Source of the DNA: a virus
Reading direction: 5' to 3' (one strand)
IMG/VR virus record: IMGVR_UViG_3300025889_001035
Location: 1 to 22,578 of that record
Length of the DNA: 22,578 nucleotides
A model generated the notes under the pieces. The model saw only the letters and a program-made list of their open reading frames with translations, ran no database searches and was not told where the DNA came from. The position numbers and the translations under genes were made by a program. Below are positions 11,052-18,944 of the stretch, piece after piece; positions within the stretch are counted from its first letter, which is position 1, and every line of letters starts with the position of its first letter.

Positions 11052-11501
11052 ATGATTAGTAAAACCGTCACCGTCGAGATAATGCAGAAGATCTGCGATC
11101 GTCTTGCTGAGGGCGAGACACTGATGGACATCACAAAGACCAAAGGTATGCCAAGCTATCGCAGCGTCACGCGCGCAGTCCAGGCAGATGAGATCATTTG
11201 GGAGATGTATCGCAAAGCGCGCATACTACAGGCCGAGTGGTACGCAGACCATCTGAACGGGTTAGCAATGGCAGAGCTGCCAAAGGTCGAGGATCCGCGT
11301 ATGCTCAATGCAGAGGTGCAACGCAGACGCCTGGAGATCGAGACACTCAAGTGGACAGCTGCGCGTAACCAGCCATTTGGGATCCGAGACAAGAAAGAAG
11401 ATCAGCCAACAAACACAGCTATCACGATCAGCTGGGCTGGTGGAGATGTGGCAGTGAATGCCAATGAGGAGGAGGAGCAAGACGTTCTGGTTCGGCACTA
11501 G
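11052..11501 (+). CDS. terS: Terminase small subunit
   Basis: A 149-residue protein with the small-terminase plan: an N-terminal DNA-binding helix-turn-helix (IMQKICDRLAEGETLMDITK, then GMPSYRSVTRAVQADE), a central helical oligomerisation part (YRKARILQAEWYADHLN and ADLPKVEDP-like segment, EVQRRRLEIETLKW) and an acidic C-terminal tail (NEEEEQD). Small terminase recognises the packaging site and loads the large subunit. AGGA lies 6 nt upstream of the ATG. It is first in the late block, 14 nt after the leader terminator, and is followed by a 283-nt gap before the small gene that precedes terL. Confidence 0.85.
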   Translation: MISKTVTVEIMQKICDRLAEGETLMDITKTKGMPSYRSVTRAVQADEIIWEMYRKARILQAEWYADHLNGLAMAELPKVEDPRMLNAEVQRRRLEIETLKWTAARNQPFGIRDKKEDQPTNTAITISWAGGDVAVNANEEEEQDVLVRH

Positions 11502-11784
11502 GAGAGTGAGACCATACATCCAGCGTGACCGAGCTACGCGCGCGAAGGGCAGAAATAGCCCGTGATATGCAGCAAGCGCATGGCAAAATCACAGCTCGAT
11601 CCATGCATAATCCGCATAGCTGGCTAAGTTATTGTTTTTGCTCGATAAGATTATCCGATAATGTGAATTATGTTAAATTTCTGCGACCTGCCGACCCCCA
11701 CCCTCCGCGAAACCGCCCGCCGCCTCGTAAGCCATAATATACCTGACCTATAGTATCTGCCCCTCACACAGCCTGAGAGAGCCT
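11502..11784 (+). other. Intergenic region between terS and terL; candidate packaging/control DNA
   Basis: No credible gene is present. A GTG-started 70-codon frame at 11525 has no ribosome site and ends in a Pro/Arg artefact. The segment holds two AT-rich inverted repeats (GATAA-GA-TTATC and ATAAT-GTGA-ATTAT near 11642-11667), then a strikingly C-rich top strand at about 11685-11725. Such a composition switch next to the terminase genes would suit a packaging start or genome end, but nothing in the sequence proves it. Confidence 0.35.
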
Positions 11785-11958
11785 ATGAAAGCCGAAAACA
11801 CCGCCTTGCTAGGTCACATTAACGAATTGCGTAGGATGGTCGTAGAAGGCTCCTCAGCGACTACGCAGTATGAGGCAGCTGTACTGCTGATAGATGTTTA
11901 TGAGCAGATGTTGACGAACATAGGTCTTTTGAAGTTTGACGATGAGAGCAAGCACTGA
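11785..11958 (+). CDS. Small protein (57 aa) coupled to terL
   Basis: A 57-residue frame: MKAENTALLGHINELRRMVV, EGSSATTQYEAAVLLIDVYE, QMLTNIGLLKFDDESKH. GAGAGA lies a few bases before the ATG, and its TGA overlaps the terL ATG by one base (TGATG), so it is translationally coupled. The protein is helical and acidic at its end. I do not recognise a family; a terminase accessory or chaperone is suggested by the coupling only. Confidence 0.65.
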   Translation: MKAENTALLGHINELRRMVVEGSSATTQYEAAVLLIDVYEQMLTNIGLLKFDDESKH

Positions 11959-13232
11959 TGCATATTGAGATACCGTATGAGCCTAGAGAGCTACAGCTGA
12001 AGTTGCATAATGAGATGCAAGAGAAGCGCTGGGGTGTAGTTGTGTGTCACCGCCGTTTTGGCAAGACGGTTTGGGCGATCAATCATATTTTGAGATCTGC
12101 GTTAATGTGCGATAAGCCGAACCCCAGGCTTGCGTATATGGCCCCCACGTATCGCCAGGCAAAGAACGTTGCCTGGGATTATATAAAACAGTTCGCTGGC
12201 AAGATCCCTGGCGTTAAGTTCCATGAGACTGAATTGCGGTGTGATCTGCCTACTGGTGCGAGGATCTCGCTACTCGGTGCGGAGAATCCAGATAGCTTGC
12301 GTGGGATTTACCTGGACGGGTGTGTGATGGACGAGGTTGCCGACATGCCTGAGAATGTGTTTCCTGAGATCTTGAGGCCCGCGCTTTCGGATCGCAAGGG
12401 GTGGTGTTGTTTCATTGGTACGCCTAAGGGTCACAATGCTTTCTATGAAAAATATGAGGAAGCTGCTGGGAATGATGATTGGCTATGTGCGATCTATAAG
12501 GCTTCGGAAACTGGATTGCTTGATGATGAGGAATTGGAAGCTGCCCAGGCGATGATGACAGCGGATCAGTATGCTCAGGAATTTGAGTGCAGCTGGAATG
12601 CGAATGTGCCTGGTGCGGTCTATGGCAAGGAGCTGGAGGAAGCGAGTGCGGATGGTAGGATTACCAACGTACCCTACGACCCCTCAGTTCGGGTTGACAC
12701 CTGGTGGGATCTCGGAGTTGGAGATAGCACTAGCATATTTTTCACCCAGACGGTTGGGCGCGCTGTGCATGTGATTGATTACTACGAGGCACGGGGAGAA
12801 GGACTACCTCACTACTGCAAGGTACTTTCTTCTAAGAATTACCTCTACGGTGAACACAATGCACCCCACGATATTGAGGTGCGGGAGTTGGGTACTGGAA
12901 AAAGTAGACGCGAGATTGCGTGGGATCTTGGCTTAAACTTTCGGGTTGTTCCGAAGTTGCCGATCGAGGATGGTATCCATGCCGCGCAGATGCTTATTCC
13001 GCGTTTATGGTTTGATAGAGAGAAGTGTAAACATGGCTTGGAATGTCTACGACAGTATCACAGGGCGTATAACGAGCGCACTAGAAGCTTTAGGGCGTCA
13101 CCTGTACACGATTGGTCGAGCCACGCAGCGGATGCTTTTAGGTATTTGGCGGTTGGTTTGCGAGAAAGCGGGAACCGTATCCAGGTTCCTCAGAAACAAG
13201 CGATGAATGATTACAATCCTTTTGCAGCATAG
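11958..13232 (+). CDS. terL: Terminase large subunit (ATPase-nuclease)
   Basis: A 424-residue packaging motor protein. The ATPase domain shows an adapted Walker A, CHRRFGKT at 30-37, a Walker B, GCVMDEVADM at 121-130 with catalytic Glu126, and the coupling motif GTPKG at 154-158. The nuclease domain (RNase H-like) has WWDLGVGDST at 249-258 with Asp251, a central HxAPHDIE segment near 300-307, and SSHAADAFRY at 387-396 with Asp392. Length is normal for the Terminase_6-type family. It is coupled by a 1-nt overlap to the small gene before it. The end (KQAMNDYNPFAA) matches the short tail typical of the family in podoviruses. Confidence 0.95.
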   Translation: MHIEIPYEPRELQLKLHNEMQEKRWGVVVCHRRFGKTVWAINHILRSALMCDKPNPRLAYMAPTYRQAKNVAWDYIKQFAGKIPGVKFHETELRCDLPTGARISLLGAENPDSLRGIYLDGCVMDEVADMPENVFPEILRPALSDRKGWCCFIGTPKGHNAFYEKYEEAAGNDDWLCAIYKASETGLLDDEELEAAQAMMTADQYAQEFECSWNANVPGAVYGKELEEASADGRITNVPYDPSVRVDTWWDLGVGDSTSIFFTQTVGRAVHVIDYYEARGEGLPHYCKVLSSKNYLYGEHNAPHDIEVRELGTGKSRREIAWDLGLNFRVVPKLPIEDGIHAAQMLIPRLWFDREKCKHGLECLRQYHRAYNERTRSFRASPVHDWSSHAADAFRYLAVGLRESGNRIQVPQKQAMNDYNPFAA

Positions 13233-13242
13233 GAGATAGAAG

Positions 13243-13926
13243 ATGGCAGCGGCAGCACCTCTTATACTTGGTGGCATTGGCGGCGGCGCGGTTGGCTACG
13301 GTGTGGCTACAGCGGTGGGCCTGGGCGTTACTGGCACGGCGGTTGCTACGGCAGCGGGTGCTGTTGTTGGCGCGTCTTTGATGATGCCGAGCGGTCAAGC
13401 GGGTCAAGTACAAACGCCTGAGGTTCCAGCGGTAGCTACCCCTGAAACTGATACGACAGCTGTAGATACAACGTCCCCTACGGGCGGCCCTGATACAACG
13501 ATAAATGATGTTGTTTCTGTGCAAGACGATGTTGCGACCCAGGCTGATACATCAACTCCCGTTGTAACTGATGTCGCAGAAGAAGATATTGGAACTACTG
13601 TTGAAACCCCTGCGGGCGGCACTGGTACGATTGTTGAGGTAACTCCTGATGAGGTTGTTGTTGATGTGTCTCCTGGGACAACGACAACAGGCGGGGTTCA
13701 AACTGGCGGGACGACAACAACAAGTGTTGGAACGGCGGCTGGTGGAACGGCTGAGGCTACAGTTGCAACCACCCAATCTGTTGGTCCAGCTGAGGATGAG
13801 GCCATTAGCTTCTACGAAAAAGGGCGTCGTTCAACAATTTTAACGACACCGCGCGGTTTGTTATCTGAGGATACTTCGATGCTTCGTCGTCGTCGCGGCC
13901 TGGTTGGGCAAGGATTGATCGCATGA
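13243..13926 (+). CDS. Low-complexity pre-portal protein with hydrophobic N-terminus
   Basis: A 227-residue protein. Residues 5-48 are Gly/Ala-rich and hydrophobic (GGIGGGAVGYGVATAVGLGV then AVVGASLMM), able to form a transmembrane hairpin. Residues 50-185 are Thr, Val, Asp and Gly low complexity, interrupted by a small beta-barrel-like unit at 116-144 (TVETPAGGTGTIVEVTPDEV). The C-terminus, GRRSTILTTPRGLLSEDTS followed by MLRRRRGLVG, matches the conserved tail I associate with short genes placed just before the portal gene in podoviruses. Likely a minor virion protein. The hydrophobic half might act in ejection, which is inference. Confidence 0.65.
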   Translation: MAAAAPLILGGIGGGAVGYGVATAVGLGVTGTAVATAAGAVVGASLMMPSGQAGQVQTPEVPAVATPETDTTAVDTTSPTGGPDTTINDVVSVQDDVATQADTSTPVVTDVAEEDIGTTVETPAGGTGTIVEVTPDEVVVDVSPGTTTTGGVQTGGTTTTSVGTAAGGTAEATVATTQSVGPAEDEAISFYEKGRRSTILTTPRGLLSEDTSMLRRRRGLVGQGLIA

Positions 13927-14111
13927 TGGGTCGCAAGCCAAAGAACATGGCGGGCGTTATGGGCAGGCGGTCTGCCCAGCCCGCTAACAAGAACCGTAAT
14001 GCAACGGTAGATCCCCTGGAGCGTCTAAACCAAAGTATGGCTGGACGTATGAAGGGTGGGAATAAGCGCAAGAAGCGCGAAAGTTTAATGACAAGTTACG
14101 GGATGATGTGA
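13923..14111 (+). CDS. Small basic protein before portal
   Basis: A 62-residue, strongly basic protein: MMGRKPKNMAGVMGRRSAQP, ANKNRNATVDPLERLNQSMA, ending MKGGNKRKKRESLMTSYGMM. Two ATG codons overlap the previous TGA (ATGATGG), so either 13923 or 13926 may be the start. The tail K-R-K-K-R-E-S-L-M resembles the basic S-M-M tails of the genes at 3009, 3185 and 4208. Its last base overlaps the portal start. Function unknown; a DNA- or virion-associated small protein is plausible. Confidence 0.68.
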   Translation: MMGRKPKNMAGVMGRRSAQPANKNRNATVDPLERLNQSMAGRMKGGNKRKKRESLMTSYGMM

Positions 14112-15724
14112 TGGCAGAAGTATTACCAATGATCGCGCAGCTCGATCGTAGATATAAAACCCTACAATCGCAGCGTTCACAATGGGAAAGCCACTGGCAA
14201 GAGCTTGCGGATTATATGCTGCCCCGTAAAGCTGACATAACCAAGAAGCGCACTCAGGGCGATAAACGTACCGAATTGTTATACGATGGTACTGCCGTTC
14301 ATGCGGTCGAGCTATTAGCGTCTAGCTTGCATGGAATGCTTACTTCCCCCAGCACTCCCTGGTTTTCTATGCGTTATCGGGATCCGATGTTGCAACAGAA
14401 TGATGCGGCTAACGAGTGGCTAGAGGTTTGCATCGATCAGATGTACCAGGCTTTTCATAGATCTAACTTTCAGCAAGAGATCCATGAGTTGTATTATGAT
14501 CTGGTGGTTTTTGGTACAGCTGCGTTCTACATCGAGGGTATTGACGATGGATTGCGGTTTAGTTCCCGCCATATTGCTGAGATCTGTGTTTCTGAGAACC
14601 AGGATGGCACGGTTGATACGGTTTACCGCAAGTTTAAATTGACTGCGCGGGCGATCGCTATGCAGTTTGGTGAAGATAATTTGCCGCGTGAGGTCGAGAA
14701 AGACCTGGAAAAAGAGCCGTACAAAGAGCATGACATTGTTCATGCAGTGTTTCCGCGTCCAAATGCAAGCGGTCGAGCGGCTAAGAACAAGCCTATTGCC
14801 TCTATTTACTACACTTCTGGTAGTAGACAGCTGCTTAGTGAGAGTGGATTTGACGAATTTCCGTTTATGGTAACGCGATTTGTTAAGGATAGTGTGTCAA
14901 CATATGGGCGCAGCCCAGCGATGAATGCGCTACCTGACACGAAAATGCTAAACAAAATGTCGGAAACGACGATCAAAGCTGCGCAAAAGCAGATTGATCC
15001 CCCTCTTATGGTTCCTGATGATGGATTTATGCTGCCTGTACGCACAACACCAGGCGCATTGAACTTCTATCGCACTGGAACCAGGGATAGATTAGAACCG
15101 TTGCAGATTGGAGCAAACAATCCGCTAGGCTTAAACATGGAGGAACAGCGTAGGAATGCGATACGCCAGGCGTTTTTCGTCGATCAGCTTCTCATGGCAA
15201 ATGGCCCAGCAATGACCGCTACGGAAGTATTGCAGAGGAATGAGGAGAAAATGCGCCTCCTCGGGCCTGTCCTGGGCCGATTGCAAGCGGAGCTATTGCA
15301 GCCCCTTATCTCCCGATCCTTTGCATTGCTCCTCAGGAACGGACTCCTCCCTGCCGCGCCTGAGGAGCTACAGGGGCAAGAGATCGACATCGAATATGTT
15401 TCACCACTAGCCAAAGCGCAGAAAATGACTGATCTACAGTCTATGCTGCGTGGGTTCGAGGTATTGATGCAAATGCAACAAGTGGCGCCTGTTATGGATT
15501 ACCTGGACGATGACAAGCTGGTTCAGTACCTGGTTGAAGTCACAGGGATCCCAGCGCGGGTTATCCGTAGCAATACGGAAGTTCGTGATTTGCGGCGTCA
15601 AAGAGCTGAGGCCCAGGCAGCGCAAGCACAGGCACAGCAAGATATGGCGCTGGCAGAACAGCTGAATAAAGCTGCTCCTGTGCTAAAAGTAGCATCTGAT
15701 GCGCGAGAACGTGGTCAGATATGA
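14111..15724 (+). CDS. Portal / head-tail connector protein (T7-type)
   Basis: A 537-residue portal protein of the T7 gp8-like head-to-tail connector family. Typical features are the N-terminal LDRRYKTLQSQRSQWESHWQ then ELADYMLPRKAD, TELLYDGTAVHAVELLASSL, GMLTSPSTPWF, the wing and stem with FVKDSVSTYGRSPAMNALPD, and NPLGLNMEEQRRNAIRQAF leading into FFVDQLLM and TATEVLQRNEEKMRLLGPVL. The C-terminal end is an Ala/Gln-rich coiled coil. It forms the 12-mer at the packaging vertex. The ATG at 14111 overlaps the previous TGA; GTG at 14108 is a one-codon alternative. Portal TGA overlaps the next ATG (ATGA). Confidence 0.95.
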   Translation: MAEVLPMIAQLDRRYKTLQSQRSQWESHWQELADYMLPRKADITKKRTQGDKRTELLYDGTAVHAVELLASSLHGMLTSPSTPWFSMRYRDPMLQQNDAANEWLEVCIDQMYQAFHRSNFQQEIHELYYDLVVFGTAAFYIEGIDDGLRFSSRHIAEICVSENQDGTVDTVYRKFKLTARAIAMQFGEDNLPREVEKDLEKEPYKEHDIVHAVFPRPNASGRAAKNKPIASIYYTSGSRQLLSESGFDEFPFMVTRFVKDSVSTYGRSPAMNALPDTKMLNKMSETTIKAAQKQIDPPLMVPDDGFMLPVRTTPGALNFYRTGTRDRLEPLQIGANNPLGLNMEEQRRNAIRQAFFVDQLLMANGPAMTATEVLQRNEEKMRLLGPVLGRLQAELLQPLISRSFALLLRNGLLPAAPEELQGQEIDIEYVSPLAKAQKMTDLQSMLRGFEVLMQMQQVAPVMDYLDDDKLVQYLVEVTGIPARVIRSNTEVRDLRRQRAEAQAAQAQAQQDMALAEQLNKAAPVLKVASDARERGQI

Positions 15725-15933
15725 AGCAAATAGAAGAATTAAAACTCGCCTATCGACGTACATTCAATAACGATGATGGGGAGCAAGTACTGAGTGATCT
15801 CAAGAGAAGGTTCTCTTTTGAGACAACCACTTTCGTTTCTGGCGATCCACATCAATCCGCGTTCCAGGAAGGGCAACGAGCCGCTGTGCTTACGATCGTC
15901 AGAATGTTGTCCGAGGAACAAGAACCTAGATAG
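15721..15933 (+). CDS. Bbp19-like phage protein
   Basis: A 70-residue protein with the pattern of the Bbp19-like family: KLAYRRTFNNDDGEQVLSDL, a linker with FSFETTTFVSGDPHQSAFQE, and GQRAAVLTIVRMLSE. The family is named from a Bordetella phage virion protein and occurs next to the portal gene in many podoviruses, as here with an ATGA overlap. It probably is a small virion or assembly component. Function beyond that is not established. Confidence 0.78.
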   Translation: MKQIEELKLAYRRTFNNDDGEQVLSDLKRRFSFETTTFVSGDPHQSAFQEGQRAAVLTIVRMLSEEQEPR

Positions 15934-15941
15934 GAAATACT

Positions 15942-16829
15942 ATGAGCGAGGAGACAACCCTAGATACAGGATCTCAACAAGTCGCTGAACCAGTTGCAGC
16001 TGAGGCAGTAGCAGCCGAGCCAGTAATGGCAGAGCCTGTTGCGGCAGAACCAGTTGCAGCGCCCGCGCCAGAAGTGGCGCCACAAGGGAGCTGGATGGAC
16101 GGTCTTGATGAGGTCTATCGACAAAACCCGCTTATCAATAAGTGGGAAACATTGAATGATTTTGCAAAAACTCATCTCAACGCACAAAAACTTATAGGCG
16201 CAAACAAGATTGCAAAGCCTGGGCCAAACGCTACGGATGATGAGATCCGCGCGGTTTACCAGGAGCTGGGGGCGCCTACAGATCCAGCAAACTATGAGTT
16301 GGATCGCACTGAAATCTTTGACGATATTTCTTTCGAGGCTTTCAGAAACAAGGCGTATGAGATGGGATTATCAAACAAGCAAGCCCAGGCAGTGGCAAGT
16401 TTGTATGAGGAACAAGTAACGAATGGCCTACAAGCGTTTGAGCAACGCGCAGAGGAGGCCAGGTTCCAGGGCGAACAACAGTTGCGCCAGGAATTTGGGC
16501 CAAACTTTGAGGCTAGATTGAATATGGCGCGCTCCGCTGGTCAAACAGTTATGGAAGATCCAGAGGTGTTTAACCAGATCCAGTTAGCTGATGGTCGCAT
16601 TTTGGGCGATCATCCCGAAGTTGTTAAGGCGTTTGCAAAGATCGCTGAGATAATAGGCGAGGATAGCCTGGTCGGAGAGCCTACAGATTTTGTGATGAGT
16701 CCGCAAGAAGCGCGGCAGCGTATCGCAGAACACATGCGGCCTAATACGCCGTATACTATTGCTGGACACCCTGAGCATGACGCGGCAGTTGCCGAAGTCT
16801 TGCGCTTGCGTGGCTATGCGAGTGGATAA
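15942..16829 (+). CDS. Scaffolding protein (putative)
   Basis: A 295-residue, acidic, helical protein between portal and capsid genes, the normal place of the scaffold. The N-terminus (residues 14-48) is an Ala/Pro/Val/Glu repeat (AEPVA units), followed by WMDGLDEVYRQNPLINKWET, and long helical segments (EEQVTNGLQAFEQRAEEARF and EEFGPNFEARLNMA-like). A helical C-terminal segment near 255-265 (MSPQEARQRIAEHM) may contact the capsid protein. Scaffolds guide procapsid assembly and leave before DNA is packaged. AGGAAATACT upstream of the ATG gives the ribosome site. The identity rests on position and composition. Confidence 0.8.
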   Translation: MSEETTLDTGSQQVAEPVAAEAVAAEPVMAEPVAAEPVAAPAPEVAPQGSWMDGLDEVYRQNPLINKWETLNDFAKTHLNAQKLIGANKIAKPGPNATDDEIRAVYQELGAPTDPANYELDRTEIFDDISFEAFRNKAYEMGLSNKQAQAVASLYEEQVTNGLQAFEQRAEEARFQGEQQLRQEFGPNFEARLNMARSAGQTVMEDPEVFNQIQLADGRILGDHPEVVKAFAKIAEIIGEDSLVGEPTDFVMSPQEARQRIAEHMRPNTPYTIAGHPEHDAAVAEVLRLRGYASG

Positions 16830-16953
16830 CCGAGAGGCCCACACCGCAAACTTGTGCGTCAAGTGGATTAGCGGCCCTTAGCCGTAGCATTGGCCCTGAA
16901 AAGGATAACCAAGCGCAGCAATTTAAACTGTAACAAGCTAGGAGATTAGGCAA
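16830..16953 (+). other. Leader region before the major capsid gene
   Basis: A 124-nt spacer, unusually long for this block, precedes the capsid gene. A short stem CGGC-CCTTA-GCCG lies near 16873-16885, and AGGAG (16940-16944) sits 9 nt before the ATG. No convincing promoter is seen. An mRNA processing or translation-enhancing leader for the most abundant protein is possible. Confidence 0.3.
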
Positions 16954-17814
16954 ATGTCTACTCAAATTACTACAGCTTTTGTCCAACAGTTTTCTGCAAA
17001 CATCCAAATGCTGTCACAGCAAATGGGTTCTCTGCTGCGTAACGCGGTGGATGTAGAAAGTGTTAATGGCGAAAAAGCTTTCTTTGACCAAGTGGGTTCA
17101 GCGGCAGCTGTCCTACGCACATCGCGCCATGCGGATACACCGATTGTGGACACACCACATTCACGCCGTATGGTTACAATGTCTGACTACGAATATGCGG
17201 ATCTGATCGACGATCAGGACAAAGTTCGTTTGTTGGTAGATCCGACATCAACTTACAGCCGTGCAGCGGCAGCTGCTATGGGTCGCGCAATGGATGATGT
17301 AATCATCGCAGCGGCACTAGGCACAGCCAAAACAGGTAAAGATGGCTCATCTGACACAGTACTTCCATCAGACCAAAAGATTGCAGTTGCATCATCTGGT
17401 TTGACGATTGCTAAGTTGGTTGAGGCGAAGCAGATCTTGGATGAGGGCAACGTTGATCCGTCAATCGCTCGTCACATTGTTTGCTCACCGAAGCAGATCT
17501 CAGACCTGTTGAACAACACGACTGTAACATCAAGCGACTACAACACTGTGAAAGCGTTGGCTATGGGTGAAATCAACACATTCGTTGGCTTCAACTTCCA
17601 TGTAAGCAACCGTCTAACAACCGATGGATCTGGTGATCGCCAGGTTATCGCGTTTGCGGCAGACGGTATCAAGTGTGCAATCGGCAAAGAGCCTTCTGCG
17701 CGCATTGATGAACGTGCAGACAAATCATACGCAACGCAAGTTTACTACTGTCAATCAGTAGGTGCGACACGTATGGAAGAAGCCAAAGTCGTTGAAATCG
17801 CGTGTAGCGAATAA
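16954..17814 (+). CDS. Major capsid protein
   Basis: A 286-residue HK97-type capsid subunit by position and composition. It begins MSTQITTAFVQQFSANIQML and shows RNAVDVESVNGEKAFFDQVG, RHADTPIVDTPHSRRMVTMS, YADLIDDQDKVRLLVDPTS, then SRAAAAAMGRAMDDVIIAAA and the late SVGATRMEEAKVVEI. These segments match the capsid group of marine podoviruses (T7-like order of genes: portal, scaffold, capsid). The strong AGGAG site and an upstream leader fit high expression. It is followed within 15 nt by a probable decoration protein gene and then a terminator. Confidence 0.9.
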   Translation: MSTQITTAFVQQFSANIQMLSQQMGSLLRNAVDVESVNGEKAFFDQVGSAAAVLRTSRHADTPIVDTPHSRRMVTMSDYEYADLIDDQDKVRLLVDPTSTYSRAAAAAMGRAMDDVIIAAALGTAKTGKDGSSDTVLPSDQKIAVASSGLTIAKLVEAKQILDEGNVDPSIARHIVCSPKQISDLLNNTTVTSSDYNTVKALAMGEINTFVGFNFHVSNRLTTDGSGDRQVIAFAADGIKCAIGKEPSARIDERADKSYATQVYYCQSVGATRMEEAKVVEIACSE

Positions 17815-17829
17815 TAAGGAGACTGACAA

Positions 17830-18291
17830 ATGGCTACTGTATATTCAGCACAACGCACAAATTCACGCGCAACACCAGCCGTGATGAACAAAGCAAATGA
17901 GCTTAGTGGACGTATCCGCGTAGCTCATGGCACATACGAGGCATCTGCGCTGGCGTCTGGTGACGTTATCGAGATGTTTGTCTTGCCTGATGGCGCTCGT
18001 TTGTTGACAGGTACTCTTGCGCATGATGCGCTGGGTGCATCAACAACATTGTCTGTAGGTTATGCAGCACACGTAAACGCGGCTGGTACAGCTGTGTCTG
18101 CGTCTGCGGCGGCTTACAAAGCGGCAGCTGCGTCAACATCTGCGGCAAAGAACGACATTCTTGCTACTCTAGCTCTAGGCTCAGGCTCAGAGACAGACAC
18201 AAACGAGGATGGCGTGGCAATCACAGTAACAATGGGCGGTGCAGCTGGCACTGGCACCATTGAGCTGACCATCATGTATGTGGTAGACTAA
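17830..18291 (+). CDS. Putative head decoration/minor capsid protein
   Basis: A 153-residue protein. Beta-rich and Ala/Gly/Thr-rich with GRIRVAHGTYEASALASGDV, MFVLPDGARLLTGTLAHDAL, a central Ala-rich helix-like stretch (SAAAYKAAAASTSAAK), and a final GTIELTIMYVVD. This resembles small capsid-associated proteins placed directly after the major capsid gene in marine podoviruses. AAGGAGACTGACAA before the ATG is a good ribosome site. The terminator at 18299-18323 directly follows, so the capsid and this gene may be expressed at higher levels than the tail genes. Exact location on the head is not known. Confidence 0.75.
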   Translation: MATVYSAQRTNSRATPAVMNKANELSGRIRVAHGTYEASALASGDVIEMFVLPDGARLLTGTLAHDALGASTTLSVGYAAHVNAAGTAVSASAAAYKAAAASTSAAKNDILATLALGSGSETDTNEDGVAITVTMGGAAGTGTIELTIMYVVD

Positions 18292-18298
18292 ATTGAGC

Positions 18299-18323
18299 GG
18301 GGCGGGAAACCGCCCCCTCTTTT
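18299..18323 (+). terminator. Intrinsic terminator after the capsid genes
   Basis: GGGGCGG (18299-18305) pairs with CCGCCCC (18310-18316), closed by a GAAA tetraloop, followed by CTCTTTT. This strong hairpin lies between the decoration gene and tail tube gene, 16 nt before the next ATG. It probably acts as a partial terminator that lowers tail gene expression relative to capsid. Confidence 0.8.
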
Positions 18324-18338
18324 ACATGGAGATAGCGG

Positions 18339-18944
18339 ATGACAAGTACCGTTGATATTGCAAACTATGCGCTTAACACCTTGGGTGCGTCGAACATCAC
18401 AACATTGGATGAAAACAGCAAACCAGCGCGCATTGTCAATCAGCGCTATGATGCAGTACGTGATAGCGTATTTCGCTCTCATCCCTGGAATTGCCTGATA
18501 CGTCGAGCGGAGCTTCCCCAGGAAACAGATAGCCCTACATACGGCTATGCGTACCAGTATTCCCTGCCGACTAATCCGTATTGCTTGCGGGTGTTAGAGT
18601 TTAGCAACGGCACGTTGACGTTCCCTTTTGACAACATGCGCAGCAACAGTGATACACCAGCGTTTATCATTGAGGGCCGTAAGCTTCTTACGGACGAAGG
18701 TACAGCGCGGATCAAATATGTTGCCAGGATTACCGATCCTCAGCAATATGATGCGGGTTTGATCGAGACATTGGCGGCAAGATTAGCATATGAAATCTCG
18801 TATGCGATCACAGGATCCACAACAATGCGGCAACTTACAGCTGCGGATTACGATCGTAAGCTAAAAGAGGCTACGTTCCAGGATGCAACCGAGGGCGCAC
18901 CAGAGCGCATTGAGGCTAACGACTTTATCGAAGCGAGGTTCTAA
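18339..18944 (+). CDS. Tail tubular protein A (T7 gp11-like)
   Basis: A 201-residue protein. The N-terminal STVDIANYALNTLGASNITT, followed by RYDAVRDSVFRSHPWNCLIR, is the hallmark of T7 gp11-type tail tubular protein A (adaptor ring under the portal), as are LPTNPYCLRVLEFSNG, GRKLLTDEGTARIKYVARI and LAARLAYEISYAITGS. It forms the first ring of the short tail. GGAGAT lies 8 nt before the ATG. Its last base overlaps the next ATG (TAATG), coupling it to tail tubular protein B. Confidence 0.93.
   Translation: MTSTVDIANYALNTLGASNITTLDENSKPARIVNQRYDAVRDSVFRSHPWNCLIRRAELPQETDSPTYGYAYQYSLPTNPYCLRVLEFSNGTLTFPFDNMRSNSDTPAFIIEGRKLLTDEGTARIKYVARITDPQQYDAGLIETLAARLAYEISYAITGSTTMRQLTAADYDRKLKEATFQDATEGAPERIEANDFIEARF

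Noticed and set aside
11525-11737. 70-codon GTG-started frame between terS and terL
   Set aside because: No ribosome site, a GTG start, and a C-terminus made of Pro/Arg from the C-rich tract. The first 30 residues look protein-like, so a decayed gene is possible, but I cannot support it.
11735-11760. TAATA...TATAG resembling a T7 RNA polymerase promoter
   Set aside because: Right-aligned comparison with the T7 consensus gives few matches, spacing is one base too long, and no second copy is seen in the window.
13138-13524. Arg-rich minus-strand frame opposite the pre-portal gene
   Set aside because: Shadow of the low-complexity Thr/Val coding region; opposite to the late operon and without start signals.
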